Positions 1 to 9,022 of a stretch of 64,000 nucleotides of DNA are shown in pieces. Source of the DNA: Gammaproteobacteria bacterium (lineage in GTDB: Bacteria; Pseudomonadota; Gammaproteobacteria; Ga0077536); contig JACPPA010000034.1 of the NCBI GenBank assembly GCA_016191285.1, positions 90,758 through 154,757 of the forward strand. Direction: 5' to 3'. The notes under the pieces are model-generated. The model was not told where the DNA came from. It made no database searches and saw nothing but the letters and a program-made list of their open reading frames with translations. Every line of letters begins with the position of its first letter. Positions within the stretch are counted from its first letter, which is position 1. The position numbers were made by a program, and so were the translations under genes.

Positions 1-270
1 GTCCATCGCGGGTAAGTCGTCGTGCACCAGCGAGTAAGCGTGAATGAGTTCAACTGCCACCGCACTGGAATCGAGGCGTGCCAGCGGACACCCGAAAACC
101 TGTCCGGTGGCGTAGACCAATACCGGCCGCACGCGCTTGCCTGGGCCCAGCACGGCGTAACGCATGGCCTCGTGCAGACGAGTGGGCGCTAGCGTGTTCG
201 CTGGCAGCGCGCGTTCCAAGGCCGCGCTAATCTGCGCCTGATACCGCGTCAGCGTCGCGTCTAAACTCAT
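1..270 (-). CDS. ispA: Polyprenyl (farnesyl/geranylgeranyl) diphosphate synthase, N-terminal part, cut by window edge
   Basis: The reverse strand encodes 90 residues from an ATG at 270, running off the window start. The visible part contains the chain-length segment GPGKRVRPVLVYATG and ends inside the first aspartate-rich motif (HDDLPAMD), which binds Mg-diphosphate in trans-prenyltransferases. The family condenses IPP with DMAPP/GPP to make FPP for quinone and cell-wall lipid synthesis in the cytosol. The ATG overlaps the TGA of the upstream xseB (ATGA overlap), so the two are translationally coupled; xseB-ispA is a classic proteobacterial order, often followed by dxs. The second Asp-rich motif lies outside the window, so product chain length cannot be judged. 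Confidence 0.9.
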   Translation of the reverse strand, partial: MSLDATLTRYQAQISAALERALPANTLAPTRLHEAMRYAVLGPGKRVRPVLVYATGQVFGCPLARLDSSAVAVELIHAYSLVHDDLPAMD

Positions 271-533
271 GCGGGATCTTTAGGGTTGGGGTCAACGTCG
301 GCGAAGGGCACGAGCGTTTCATCGCGCCCGCTACGGCTTAATTGTTGAACTTTTTGTTCGGCGGCCTGGAGCGCTTGCTGGCAGCTTCGTGCCAGTGCGA
401 TGCCGCGTTCAAAATGCTGTAGCGATTCCTCTAACGGTAGATCGCCACGCTCCATGCGTTCCACGACTTGTTCTAACTCGGCTAGGGTCGTTTCGAACTG
501 ATGCGGATTTTTGCGCTTCACGCTGGCCTCCAA
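267..533 (-). CDS. xseB: Exodeoxyribonuclease VII small subunit
   Basis: An 88-residue protein with the XseB core (FETTLAELEQVVERMERGDL, then LEESLQHFERGIAL) forming the two-helix small subunit that binds XseA to make the processive single-strand exonuclease VII, which cuts ssDNA to short oligonucleotides in the cytoplasm. Length is normal for the family (about 80 residues). The start at 533 follows a short leader MEASVKRKNP; a later start is not available. Its stop overlaps the ispA start by 4 nt, so it is the first gene of the xseB-ispA operon visible here. xseA is not adjacent. Confidence 0.93.
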   Translation of the reverse strand: MEASVKRKNPHQFETTLAELEQVVERMERGDLPLEESLQHFERGIALARSCQQALQAAEQKVQQLSRSGRDETLVPFADVDPNPKDPA

Positions 534-632
534 TCAAGAGCCGCGCACTGTACCGATGGTGCTTGATGCCGGTCAACGCGAACGATGCTCGCGATTGCGT
601 TTTGTGGGATCGCGGCATAGACTGCCCGGAGA

Positions 633-649
633 TTTAGACTTAGTCTAAA
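633..649. promoter_or_regulatory. Candidate operator: 7-bp inverted repeat upstream of rubrerythrin
   Basis: TTTAGAC-TTA-GTCTAAA is a perfect 7+3+7 palindrome 64 bp before the rubrerythrin start and the only strong palindrome in the xseB-rubrerythrin divergent gap. Its position suggests an operator for an oxidative-stress or iron regulator. The regulator (PerR/Fur-like or other) is not identifiable from the sequence. Nothing else of note is seen in this gap. Confidence 0.5.
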
Positions 650-712
650 AACTGTCAAGCGGGCCGCGCTTTAGCCCGGCAGAATCAGCAGAACACTCAT
701 ATGGAGGGCGAC

Positions 713-1135
713 ATGCCAGCATTAAAAGGTACTAAGACCGTAGATAACTTAAAGGCCGCCTTCGCCGGCGAGTCACAAGCCAATCGTCGCTACCTGTACT
801 TCGCGCAAAAGGCCGATGTGGAAGGTTTCAACGATGTTTCCGCCGTTTTTCGTTCAACCGCGGAAGGTGAGACCGGACACGCACATGGCCATCTTGAGTA
901 TCTCGAGCAAGTGGGTGATCCGGCGACGGGCCAGCCGATCGGCACTACCGATTTGAATCTGAAAGCTGCGATCGCGGGCGAGACGCACGAATACACGGAT
1001 ATGTATCCCGGTATGGCCAAGACCGCCCGGCAAGAAGGCTTGGATGAAATCGCGGACTGGTTTGAAACGCTGGCGAAAGCGGAACGCTCGCACGCCAATC
1101 GTTTTCAAAAGGCGCTTGATTCACTCTCGAATTGA
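713..1135 (+). CDS. Rubrerythrin (ferritin-like diiron domain only)
   Basis: A 140-residue four-helix ferritin-like protein. Diiron ligand motifs are visible in order: GESQANRRY (Glu), [10 protein letters not shown] (Glu/His), GETHEY (Glu) and [10 protein letters not shown] (Glu/His). No C-terminal rubredoxin domain is present, so this is the short rubrerythrin form (classical rubrerythrin is about 190 residues). The family reduces hydrogen peroxide in the cytoplasm. I chose the ATG at 713 because GGAGG lies 7 nt upstream; the in-frame ATG at 701 lacks a ribosome site. A terminator follows, then the Fe-S oxidoreductase and DUF3501 genes, a grouping seen in several proteobacteria, so these proteins probably act as its electron partners. 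A palindromic candidate operator lies upstream. Confidence 0.92.
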   Translation: MPALKGTKTVDNLKAAFAGESQANRRYLYFAQKADVEGFNDVSAVFRSTAEGETGHAHGHLEYLEQVGDPATGQPIGTTDLNLKAAIAGETHEYTDMYPGMAKTARQEGLDEIADWFETLAKAERSHANRFQKALDSLSN

Positions 1136-1164
1136 GTTAGTAACTCGTATCGAGTACGCAAGGA

Positions 1165-1188
1165 GCCGGGTTTCCCCGGCTTCTTTTT
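1165..1188 (+). terminator. Rho-independent terminator after rubrerythrin
   Basis: GCCGGG-TTTC-CCCGGC hairpin directly followed by TTCTTTTT, 30 nt after the rubrerythrin stop. It probably attenuates rather than fully separates the downstream Fe-S oxidoreductase gene, whose own ribosome site is 30 nt further on. Confidence 0.8.
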
Positions 1189-1221
1189 GGTTCGCTGATT
1201 GAAGCGGGTGGGGAGGAATCG

Positions 1222-2568
1222 TTGAGCGAGCGAATCGACGAGCAACGCGAAGGGAGTTTGGGGGCGCCGACCCGGCATCCACTCGACTGGCGTAGCCCAA
1301 CGTTTTACGACGAGCCGGCGTTGTTTTCCGAGCTCGAACGTGTCTACGACATTTGTCATGGGTGCCGGCGCTGCGTGAGTCTGTGCAATGCGTTTCCGAC
1401 CTTGTTCGATTTGGTCGACGAATCCACGACCATGGAAGTCGACGGCGTGGCCAAGCCGGATTATTGGAAGGTCGTCGATCAGTGCTACTTGTGCGATCTG
1501 TGTTACATGACCAAGTGCCCTTACGTGCCGCCGCACCAGTGGAATGTCGATTTTCCGCACCTGATGCTGCGCGCCAAGGCCGTGAAATATGAAAGTGGGG
1601 ACGTGTCATTTCGCGATCGCGTGCTGACCTCCACCGATGTGGTGGGGCGCATTGCCTCGATTCCCGTGGTTGCCGAAGCCGTGAATGCCGCTAATCGATC
1701 GAAGCCGCTCCGGCGGCTGGTGCAGAAAGTCGCGGGTATTCATGCCGAGGCACCGCTACCGCGCTTCGAAAGCCGCGCGGCGCGCCACCGCTTACGGGGG
1801 CTCGGGTCGGACGCGAGCGAAGCCATCGTTAAAACTACCGACACCACCGGACGGGTCGCGATTTTCGTGACCTGCTACGGCAATCGCAACGCGCCTGACG
1901 TGGTCGAAGATCTGGCGGCGGTTCTCCATCACAACGGCGTCGAGGTTGTTCTCGCCAGCGCCGATAAATGTTGCGGGATGCCGAAACTCGAACTCGGTGA
2001 CTTACAGTCGGTGGCCCGTCTTAAAGACGCCAACATTCCACAGCTCATGGCGATGATCGCCGAAGGTTACGACTTGATAGCACCCATCCCGAGTTGTGTG
2101 CTGATGTACAAACAAGAATTGCCGCTGATGTATCCGGACGATCCCGACGTCGCGCAAGTCAAGCAGGCTTTTTTCGATCCGTTTGAATACCTCATGCTGC
2201 GTCACCGCGCTGGGGCTTTGAATACTGATTTCAAGCAGCCGTTGGGTGCCGTGGGTTACCACGCGCCCTGTCATCAGCGCGTGCAGAATATCGGTCTGAA
2301 AACCAAGGAGCTGCTTGAACTGGTGCCCGATACCGCGGTTGCCGCCATCGAACGTTGTTCCGGGCACGATGGAACCTACGCGGTCAAGGTCGAAAACTAC
2401 AATTTCGCAAAAAAAATCTGCAAGCCCGTGGTGTCACGAATGACCGACGGCAATTTTGATCATTATTTTAGCGACTGTCCGATGGCCGGTGAACTGATCG
2501 AACAGGGCGTCGGCACTGCGCGTGCGAGTTCGGCATTCGCGTTGCTTCGTCAAGCCTACGGAATCTGA
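1222..2568 (+). CDS. Heterodisulfide reductase-related Fe-S oxidoreductase (2x 4Fe-4S plus CCG domains)
   Basis: A 448-residue protein. The N-terminal ferredoxin-like part has two Cys clusters (CHGCRRCVSLCNAFP at about residue 48 and CYLCDLCYMTKCPYVPP at about 92). The C-terminal half has two cysteine-rich segments: CYGNR...DKCCGMPK, and HAPCHQRVQN followed by ERCSGHDG, resembling the CCG domains of HdrB/GlpC. It most likely passes electrons to the neighbouring rubrerythrin; that is inferred from context. The start is TTG at 1222, preceded by GGAGGA, and no upstream ATG is in frame. The DUF3501 gene follows 4 nt after the stop, indicating one operon. No membrane segment is seen. Confidence 0.9.
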   Translation: MSERIDEQREGSLGAPTRHPLDWRSPTFYDEPALFSELERVYDICHGCRRCVSLCNAFPTLFDLVDESTTMEVDGVAKPDYWKVVDQCYLCDLCYMTKCPYVPPHQWNVDFPHLMLRAKAVKYESGDVSFRDRVLTSTDVVGRIASIPVVAEAVNAANRSKPLRRLVQKVAGIHAEAPLPRFESRAARHRLRGLGSDASEAIVKTTDTTGRVAIFVTCYGNRNAPDVVEDLAAVLHHNGVEVVLASADKCCGMPKLELGDLQSVARLKDANIPQLMAMIAEGYDLIAPIPSCVLMYKQELPLMYPDDPDVAQVKQAFFDPFEYLMLRHRAGALNTDFKQPLGAVGYHAPCHQRVQNIGLKTKELLELVPDTAVAAIERCSGHDGTYAVKVENYNFAKKICKPVVSRMTDGNFDHYFSDCPMAGELIEQGVGTARASSAFALLRQAYGI

Positions 2569-2572
2569 CACG

Positions 2573-3163
2573 ATGCCCAAGCCGCAACTCATGCGTACGG
2601 ACCTGATGCCGCTCGAACGGTATCACGCCGAACGTCCGCAATTTCGGCAACGAGTGCTGGCGCATAAAGCCGCACGCCAGGTAGCGCTAGGCGAACATAT
2701 CAATCTCGTGTTTGAAGATGCCTTGACGATCCAGTATCAAATTCAGGAGATGCTGCGCGTGGAGCGCATCTTCGAAAGTGAGGGGATCCAGGCCGAATTG
2801 GACGCTTACACCCCGTTGATCCCGGATGGTACCAATTGGAAAGCGACCATGATGATTGAGTATGAAGACGTCGAAGAGCGTCGCGTGGCGCTGATGCAGC
2901 TGGTTGGCATCGAAGATCGCGTATGGACTCGAGTGGGAGATGGGCCAACTCTTTTTGCGATCGCCGACGAAGATCTTGACCGTTCGCGTGCCGACAAAAC
3001 GGCGGCGGTACATTTCCTGCGCTTCCAGCTGCTGCCAGCACAGATCGCCGCCGCGAAGTCCGGCGGCGTGATTGCCTTTGGGATCGATCATCCAGCGTAT
3101 CAGGTTACACTCGAAGTCTTGTCGAACGCGACGCGAAGTTCTCTGATCGACGATCTCGCTTGA
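2573..3163 (+). CDS. DUF3501 family protein
   Basis: A 196-residue protein with the DUF3501 signature near the N-terminus: RQRVLAHKAARQVALGEH, then LVFEDALTIQYQIQEMLRVE. The biochemical role is unknown. The family is repeatedly found with rubrerythrin and the Hdr-like Fe-S oxidoreductase, exactly as here, so a role in the same peroxide or electron-transfer module is inferred. The ATG at 2573 gives the family-typical N-terminus and sits 4 nt after the previous stop; an upstream in-frame start at 2522 would overlap the Fe-S gene and is not needed. Confidence 0.88.
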   Translation: MPKPQLMRTDLMPLERYHAERPQFRQRVLAHKAARQVALGEHINLVFEDALTIQYQIQEMLRVERIFESEGIQAELDAYTPLIPDGTNWKATMMIEYEDVEERRVALMQLVGIEDRVWTRVGDGPTLFAIADEDLDRSRADKTAAVHFLRFQLLPAQIAAAKSGGVIAFGIDHPAYQVTLEVLSNATRSSLIDDLA

Positions 3164-3269
3164 CCATCCGTACACATTAGCTGAACATCCGCGCCGATCT
3201 CGCGTGTCGCGAAGGCGAGCTCGGTCATTCGTCGAGCTTGATCATTCATTTTGAATTACCCGATGGTGT

Positions 3270-5168
3270 TTGCCAGTGAGCGGACGATATGACGCGGTTG
3301 ATATTGAAGTCCTCACCGGACTCGAGCCGGTCCGCAAACGCCCCGGCATGTACACCGACACCACCCGGCCGAATCACTTAGTCCAAGAAGTGGTCGATAA
3401 CAGCGTTGACGAGGCAATCGCGGGCCATTGCGCGCGAATTGATGTCACGCTGCACGGCGACGGATCGATCAGCGTCACCGATGACGGGCGCGGTATGCCG
3501 GTCGACGTTCACCCGGGGGAGAAAGTGTCCGGGGTCGAAGTCATCTTGACCCGACTCCATGCCGGTGGAAAGTTTTCTAGCAAGAATTATAAATTCTCCG
3601 GTGGACTCCACGGCGTGGGCGTGTCGGTCGTCAATGCGTTGTCGCAACGTCTCGAAGTCCGCGTTAAACGGGGTGGCGTTGAATACGGCATGACTTTCGC
3701 TGGTGGCGAGCGACGCACGCCGTTAAGCGAAATCGGCAAAGTCGGGCGGCAAAATACCGGCACCGCGATTCGCTTTACGCCCGATCCCAAATACTTCGAC
3801 ACGATAAAAATCGCGCCGCCGCGATTGAAGCATCTACTGCGGGCCAAGGCCGTGCTATGCCCGGGCTTGACCGTCACTCTGTACGATGAAGGCGCTGACG
3901 AGCGCGATACCTGGTACTTCGAAGATGGTTTGACGGGATACCTCGCGGCGGCCATGGAAGATGCCGAGTTAGTGCCCACGGAGGCTGTCCAAGGAACCGT
4001 CGAAGCCGAGCACAGCGCGGTGCAGTGGGCGTTGCACTGGCGTGTCGACGAGGGCGAATTGGTCACTGAGAGTTATGTGAATTTGGTGCCGACGCCCCAA
4101 GGCGGAACGCATGTCAACGGGTTGCGGCAAGGACTGCTCGAAGCGGTGCGGGAATTTTGTGAGTTCCGCAATTTGTTGCCGCGTGGCGTCAAGCTCAACG
4201 CCGACGATGTCTTCGATCGCTGTGCGTATCTGCTGTCGGTCAAATTGATGGAACCGCAGTTTTCGGGTCAGACCAAGGAGCGCTTGTCGTCGCAGGCCGC
4301 GAATGCGTTAGTCGCCGGCGCGGTACGCGACGCGGTGACTTTATGGCTGCATCAGCATGTCGAAGCGGGTGAGCGCGTCGCCGATCTCGCGATTCAACGG
4401 GCCCAGTCGCGTTTGAAAGCGGCGAAGGCGGTGGTGCGTAAAAAGATCGCTGGCGCGGGGCCCGCACTACCCGGCAAGCTCGCCGACTGCCTGTCGAATG
4501 ACTTGGGCGAATCTGAGTTATTTCTGGTCGAGGGCGATTCGGCCGGAGGCTCGGCCAAGCAGGCGCGAAGTAAGGAGTTCCAAGCCATCCTGCCATTGCG
4601 CGGTAAGATTTTAAATACCTGGGAAGTCGAATCGACTCAGGTGCTGGCGTCGCAGGAAGTGCATGACATCGCCGTGGCCTTGGGCGTCGATCCCGGCACC
4701 GATAATCTGACCGAACTGCGTTACGGAAAAATTTGCATCTTGGCCGATGCCGATTCCGACGGTGCACATATAGCGACGCTACTATGTGCGTTGTTTCTGC
4801 GACATTTCCGCGCGCTGGTCGAAGCCGGGCATGTCTATGTCGCGATGCCGCCATTATTTCGAATCGATGCGGGCAAGGAAGTATTCTATGCCCAAGACGA
4901 GCGTGAGAAGGACCAAATCGTCGCGCAAATTCAAGCCGACAAGATCCGTGGCAAGATCAATATCCAACGCTTCAAAGGCCTGGGCGAGATGAATCCACTG
5001 CAATTGCGTGAAACGACGATGGCGCCGGAATCGCGTCGCCTGGTGCAATTGACCGTAGACGACGATCGTCTGTCCGAGGCCTTGCTTGACATGTTGCTCG
5101 CGAAAAAACGCGCCGGCGATCGCCGCGATTGGTTGGAACGCAAGGGTAATTTAGCCGCTGTCGATTAG
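3270..5168 (+). CDS. parE: DNA topoisomerase IV subunit B
   Basis: A 632-residue type IIA topoisomerase B subunit. The GHKL ATPase domain is visible: [14 protein letters not shown] (Glu catalytic base, Asn for Mg), DDGRGMPVD and [15 protein letters not shown]. The TOPRIM domain follows ([13 protein letters not shown] and DADSDGAHI). The [13 protein letters not shown] motif and the short length (no GyrB insert) mark ParE rather than GyrB. With ParC it decatenates daughter chromosomes using ATP. The start is TTG 3270 or GTG 3276; no strong ribosome site decides between them. parC begins 23 nt after the stop. This is the target of aminocoumarins, and no resistance change was assessed. Confidence 0.96.
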   Translation: MPVSGRYDAVDIEVLTGLEPVRKRPGMYTDTTRPNHLVQEVVDNSVDEAIAGHCARIDVTLHGDGSISVTDDGRGMPVDVHPGEKVSGVEVILTRLHAGGKFSSKNYKFSGGLHGVGVSVVNALSQRLEVRVKRGGVEYGMTFAGGERRTPLSEIGKVGRQNTGTAIRFTPDPKYFDTIKIAPPRLKHLLRAKAVLCPGLTVTLYDEGADERDTWYFEDGLTGYLAAAMEDAELVPTEAVQGTVEAEHSAVQWALHWRVDEGELVTESYVNLVPTPQGGTHVNGLRQGLLEAVREFCEFRNLLPRGVKLNADDVFDRCAYLLSVKLMEPQFSGQTKERLSSQAANALVAGAVRDAVTLWLHQHVEAGERVADLAIQRAQSRLKAAKAVVRKKIAGAGPALPGKLADCLSNDLGESELFLVEGDSAGGSAKQARSKEFQAILPLRGKILNTWEVESTQVLASQEVHDIAVALGVDPGTDNLTELRYGKICILADADSDGAHIATLLCALFLRHFRALVEAGHVYVAMPPLFRIDAGKEVFYAQDEREKDQIVAQIQADKIRGKINIQRFKGLGEMNPLQLRETTMAPESRRLVQLTVDDDRLSEALLDMLLAKKRAGDRRDWLERKGNLAAVD

Positions 5169-5191
5169 AAGCTCTCAACGGGACAACTAAC

Positions 5192-7429
5192 ATGGGCGAG
5201 CGCGCCAATATCGAACGCAAGCTGTTGCGCGATTTTACCGAGCAAGCGTACTTGGATTATTCCATGTACGTCATTTTGGATCGCGCCTTGCCGCACCTTG
5301 GCGATGGCCTGAAACCGGTTCAGCGCCGCATTATTTACGCCATGTCCGAACTCGGTTTGAACGCGGCGGCGAAATACAAGAAGTCCGCGCGCACCGTCGG
5401 CGACGTGATCGGTAAATTCCATCCGCACGGCGATTCCGCGTGCTATGAAGCGATGGTGCTGATGGCGCAACCGTTTAGCTACCGCTATCCGTTGGTAGAC
5501 GGTCAAGGCAATTGGGGCTCGGCCGACGATCCGAAGTCGTTTGCCGCGATGCGTTACACCGAGGCGAAATTAAGCCCATACGCCGATTTGTTGTTAAGCG
5601 AACTCGAACAGGGCACGGCCGATTGGGTGCCGAATTTTGATGGCACGTTGGACGAACCCAAACTCTTGCCGGCACGGCTGCCGAACGTTCTCTTAAACGG
5701 CACCACCGGCATTGCCGTCGGCATGGCGACGGATATTCCACCGCACAATTTGCGCGAAATGGCGGCGGCTTGTGTGCGTCTGCTCGAGTACCCGAACACC
5801 ACGGTCAGCGAATTGTGCGAATTGGTCCTGGGCCCGGATTACCCATCGGGTGGCGAGCTGATCAGCGCGGCCGCGGAAATTCGGCAAATCTACGAAACCG
5901 GCGCGGGCAGCGTGAGATTACGCGCCTGCTACGAAATCGAACAAGGCAATATCGTCGTCACCGCGCTGCCTTACCAAACCTCGGGCGCCAAAATCATTGA
6001 ACAAATCGCCGAGCAAATGCAGGCAAGGAAGCTCCCCATGCTCGACGATGTGCGCGATGAATCGGATCACGAAACCCCGACGCGTCTCGTCATCATTCCA
6101 CGCTCGAATCGAGTCGATCTCGAACCGTTAATTCAGCATCTCTTCGCGACCACCGATTTGGAACGAACCTATCGCGTCAACGTGAACGTAATCGGTTTGA
6201 ATGGCTTGCCCAGCGTTCGCAATTTAAAGTCGTTGTTAAGCGAATGGCTCGAATACCGTACGGACACGGTGCGTCGGCGTCTGCAATTCCGCCTCGATAA
6301 GGTCACTGATCGCCTCCACGTGTTGGCGGGGTATTTGATCGCCTACCTCAATATCGACGAGGTTATTCACATCATTCGCACCGAGGAGGAACCGAAAGCG
6401 GAGTTGATGCGGCGTTTCGACTTGACCGCGATCCAAGCCGACGCAATTCTCGATCTCCGTTTACGGCATTTGGCCCGCCTCGAAGAACAGCGGATCCGCG
6501 GCGAACAGGCGGAACTCGACGCCGAGCGCCAGAAGCTTGAAGCAATTCTGAATTCGGCCCGCCGCTTAAAAACACTCGTGCGCGATGAAATCAACGCCGA
6601 TGCGAGCGAGTTCGGTGACGAGCGTCGCACGGCCATTGTCGAGCGCAACGCAGCGCAGGCCTTATCGGAGACAGAATTATTGCCCACCGAACCGATTACC
6701 GTGGTGTTGTCGGAAAAGGGTTGGGTGCGCGCGGCCAAAGGTCACGACATAAATCCCAGTGAACTAGGTTATCGCAGTGGCGATGGATTCAAATCGGCGG
6801 CGCGCGGTCGTAGTAATCAGCTTGCGATAGTGATGGGCGCGGATGGTCGAACGTATTCTTTGGCCGCGCATACCTTGCCCTCGGCGCGCGGTATGGGTGA
6901 GCCGCTAGCCGGGCGCTTAACGGCGCCCGACGGGGTGCCGTTTGTCGGCGTCGTGCTCGGCAATCCTGAGCATCATGTGATCCTGGCGTCGGATGCGGGG
7001 TATGGATTTCTCGCCACGTTGGAATCACTCGCCGTGAAAAATAAAGCGGGCAAGGCCGTGTTGAATGTTTCCAGCGGTGCGGTGGCGTTGAGTCCCGTCA
7101 TGTGCGGCGAACCCGCCGAAGTTGAGATTGCCTGTGCTACGAACACCGGTCATTTGCTGGTTTTTAAAGCCAGCGAATTGCCGCTCTTAGGACGGGGCAA
7201 GGGGCTTAAGTTGATCAATATTCCGACGTCGAAATCAAAGGAGCGCAGCGAATATGTGGTCGGCGTCGTCGCGCTCGCGGCGGGCGCGGGTTTGAAAGTC
7301 AGTGCCGGTAATCGGTTTCTGGTATTGCGGGCGCGCGATTTGGATATTTATCGGAGCGATCGCGCAAAGCGCGGGAGCAAACTGCCGCGTGGCCTGCAGC
7401 GCGTCGACACTGTCGAAGCCGTTGACTAA
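5192..7429 (+). CDS. parC: DNA topoisomerase IV subunit A
   Basis: A 745-residue ParC. The N-terminal domain begins near residue 14 with [15 protein letters not shown], and the catalytic tyrosine lies in the [10 protein letters not shown] segment (about residue 120). The quinolone-resistance loop reads [17 protein letters not shown]; the Ser usually seen at the ParC quinolone site is present (GDSACYEA). The C-terminal beta-pinwheel (about 500-745) has degenerate blades, as in ParC rather than GyrA (no GyrA box). It breaks and rejoins DNA in the A2B2 topoisomerase IV. It is co-transcribed with parE, 23 nt apart, and a GC-rich hairpin follows its stop. Confidence 0.96.
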   Translation: MGERANIERKLLRDFTEQAYLDYSMYVILDRALPHLGDGLKPVQRRIIYAMSELGLNAAAKYKKSARTVGDVIGKFHPHGDSACYEAMVLMAQPFSYRYPLVDGQGNWGSADDPKSFAAMRYTEAKLSPYADLLLSELEQGTADWVPNFDGTLDEPKLLPARLPNVLLNGTTGIAVGMATDIPPHNLREMAAACVRLLEYPNTTVSELCELVLGPDYPSGGELISAAAEIRQIYETGAGSVRLRACYEIEQGNIVVTALPYQTSGAKIIEQIAEQMQARKLPMLDDVRDESDHETPTRLVIIPRSNRVDLEPLIQHLFATTDLERTYRVNVNVIGLNGLPSVRNLKSLLSEWLEYRTDTVRRRLQFRLDKVTDRLHVLAGYLIAYLNIDEVIHIIRTEEEPKAELMRRFDLTAIQADAILDLRLRHLARLEEQRIRGEQAELDAERQKLEAILNSARRLKTLVRDEINADASEFGDERRTAIVERNAAQALSETELLPTEPITVVLSEKGWVRAAKGHDINPSELGYRSGDGFKSAARGRSNQLAIVMGADGRTYSLAAHTLPSARGMGEPLAGRLTAPDGVPFVGVVLGNPEHHVILASDAGYGFLATLESLAVKNKAGKAVLNVSSGAVALSPVMCGEPAEVEIACATNTGHLLVFKASELPLLGRGKGLKLINIPTSKSKERSEYVVGVVALAAGAGLKVSAGNRFLVLRARDLDIYRSDRAKRGSKLPRGLQRVDTVEAVD

Positions 7430-7434
7430 GAGAG

Positions 7435-7462
7435 GGCGGGCCGGCCGCGAAGCCGGCCCGCC
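7435..7462. terminator. GC-rich hairpin between convergent parC and dinB
   Basis: Perfect 11-bp arms GGCGGGCCGGC / GCCGGCCCGCC around a 6-nt loop, starting 5 nt after the parC stop. It has no T-run, so it may be a weak or Rho-assisted terminator for the convergent pair. Confidence 0.55.
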
Positions 7463-7556
7463 AAGTAACGAACGGTAGACAAGGAGGGGAGGGTATCACC
7501 GTTCAAATTCCTTAGCGGCGCGGCGGCGTTGAAACTTGAGTGTGCTAGGTCATTGC

Positions 7557-8645
7557 CTAAAATAGGGTCGGCTGCCGCTCGCTGTCATGCGCCGTGAGGT
7601 GCGAAATCCCTACCCCAACCAACCGAAATAAGGTGGTTGGCGCCAGCTCGACGCGCGCGAGTAAACCGAGTGCGAGATCTATCACTTCGTCAGCTGATGT
7701 CGGTGACACGCGTGGCGTGATGCTTCGTGTCAGCGTTTTGAATTCAGTGGTTTTTAACTTTAGGTTGATGGTCTTACCGCACCGCGCCGATTTCAGCAGC
7801 GCGACCCACACGCGCGCGGCACTTTCCTGCACCGCTGGCGCGAGAGCAGCGAGGGACAAGTCGCGCTCAAAGGTTTGTTCGACCGAGATCTGTTGCAATG
7901 GTCGATTGGGTTCAACTTGGTGCTGATCTTCGCCGCGGGCGAGTTGAAACAGACGCTCGCCGAAGCGGCCAAATCGGGCATTGATTTCGCGTAATTCTAT
8001 CTTGCGCAAATCGCGAATCGTGGCGATTCCGAGCAGGTGCAGTTGTGCTTCAGTGGCCTTGCCGACACCCGGTAAGCGGCTGACCGGCAGCGGCGCGAGA
8101 AAATCCAAGACCTGATGGGGTTGAATCACGAACAAGCCATCGGGTTTGCGCCATTCCGACGCGATCTTCGCCAGGAATTTATTTGGAGCCACGCCCGCCG
8201 ACGCGGTGAGCCCGGTTTCGGCTTTGATCGCAGCGCGGATCGCTTGGGCAATCCGGGTGGCCGTCGTCAGTGCCGATTTGCCGTGGCTCACATCGAGATA
8301 GGCTTCGTCCAATGACAGGGGTTCGACCATCTCGGTGAAGCGTAAAAAAATATTCCTGACCTGTTCGGACACTGCGCGATAGCGCGCGAAATCTGGCGCA
8401 ATGAATTCCGCCTGTGGACACAGGCGCTCGGCGTGCGCAGTTGCCATCGCGGAGCGGATCCCGAACTTCCGCGCCTCGTAGGATGCCGCGCAGACCACCG
8501 AGCGCGCGCCGCGCCAGGCGACGATGACCGGACGTCCGCGCAAATCGGGCCGGTCGCGTTGTTCGACCGCGGCATAGAACGCGTCCATATCGACATGAAT
8601 GATTTTCCGCATTAGTGCGCCTAGGCCAGTTGGCGGGGTCTCCAT
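7557..8645 (-). CDS. dinB: DNA polymerase IV (Y-family translesion polymerase)
   Basis: About 362 residues. The Y-family palm is clear: IIHVDMDAFYAAVEQRD carries the first catalytic Asp and the steric-gate-adjacent aromatic, and LSLDEAYLDVS carries the catalytic Asp-Glu. The helix-hairpin-helix thumb (LPVSRLPGVGKATE) and the C-terminal little-finger domain follow. DinB copies past lesions with low fidelity and is usually SOS-induced, but I see no convincing LexA box just upstream. I prefer the ATG at 8645, 5 nt after GGAG; an internal ATG at 8612 (MRKIIHVD) is the alternative and gives the more standard N-terminus. Convergent with parC. Confidence 0.94.
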   Translation of the reverse strand: METPPTGLGALMRKIIHVDMDAFYAAVEQRDRPDLRGRPVIVAWRGARSVVCAASYEARKFGIRSAMATAHAERLCPQAEFIAPDFARYRAVSEQVRNIFLRFTEMVEPLSLDEAYLDVSHGKSALTTATRIAQAIRAAIKAETGLTASAGVAPNKFLAKIASEWRKPDGLFVIQPHQVLDFLAPLPVSRLPGVGKATEAQLHLLGIATIRDLRKIELREINARFGRFGERLFQLARGEDQHQVEPNRPLQQISVEQTFERDLSLAALAPAVQESAARVWVALLKSARCGKTINLKLKTTEFKTLTRSITPRVSPTSADEVIDLALGLLARVELAPTTLFRLVGVGISHLTAHDSERQPTLF

Positions 8646-8792
8646 CAAAACTCCAGGAGGATGTGACCGGCCGCACGTTTCGCTCCTTGCAACCTCGCTT
8701 TAGAAACGATGTTTTGCGAATATTTTGACCTATGGGGCGGCTACTACCAAGCGACGGTCTCGGACTCAACCACAAGAAGTAGGAAATGAACT

Positions 8793-8981
8793 ATGAATCA
8801 GCAACCGCGTAACGGCTGCGAGCACGACGTGAAACCCAATTCGGCGATTAGAAGTTCCTTGCCGGCGTTTTCATTTGTGCCGCCAGCCACGGAGAAATTA
8901 ATGAGTGCCGTGCACTCCGGGTTTCTCGATACCCGCTTTCTCATGGAAGACGATCCAGCACTGGATGTGACGATGAGCTAA
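8793..8981 (+). CDS. Small hypothetical protein (62 aa)
   Basis: A 62-residue reading frame opening with MNQQPRNGCEHD, with a weak AGGA upstream of the ATG. It has no transmembrane segment and no motif I recognise. It lies alone between dinB and the spoVR terminus, in the gap where no other gene fits. Its acidic C-terminus (FLMEDDPALDVTMS) and lack of low-complexity sequence are compatible with a real small protein, but homology evidence is lacking. It may be a chance ORF. Confidence 0.25.
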   Translation: MNQQPRNGCEHDVKPNSAIRSSLPAFSFVPPATEKLMSAVHSGFLDTRFLMEDDPALDVTMS

Positions 8982-9022
8982 ACCGTCGTTCGGATCGTTT
9001 GATGCGTGCGCCGATCCAGGCC

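Noticed and set aside
7435..7462. Strong intrinsic terminator after parC
   Set aside because: Hairpin is perfect but no T-run follows, so kept only as weak.
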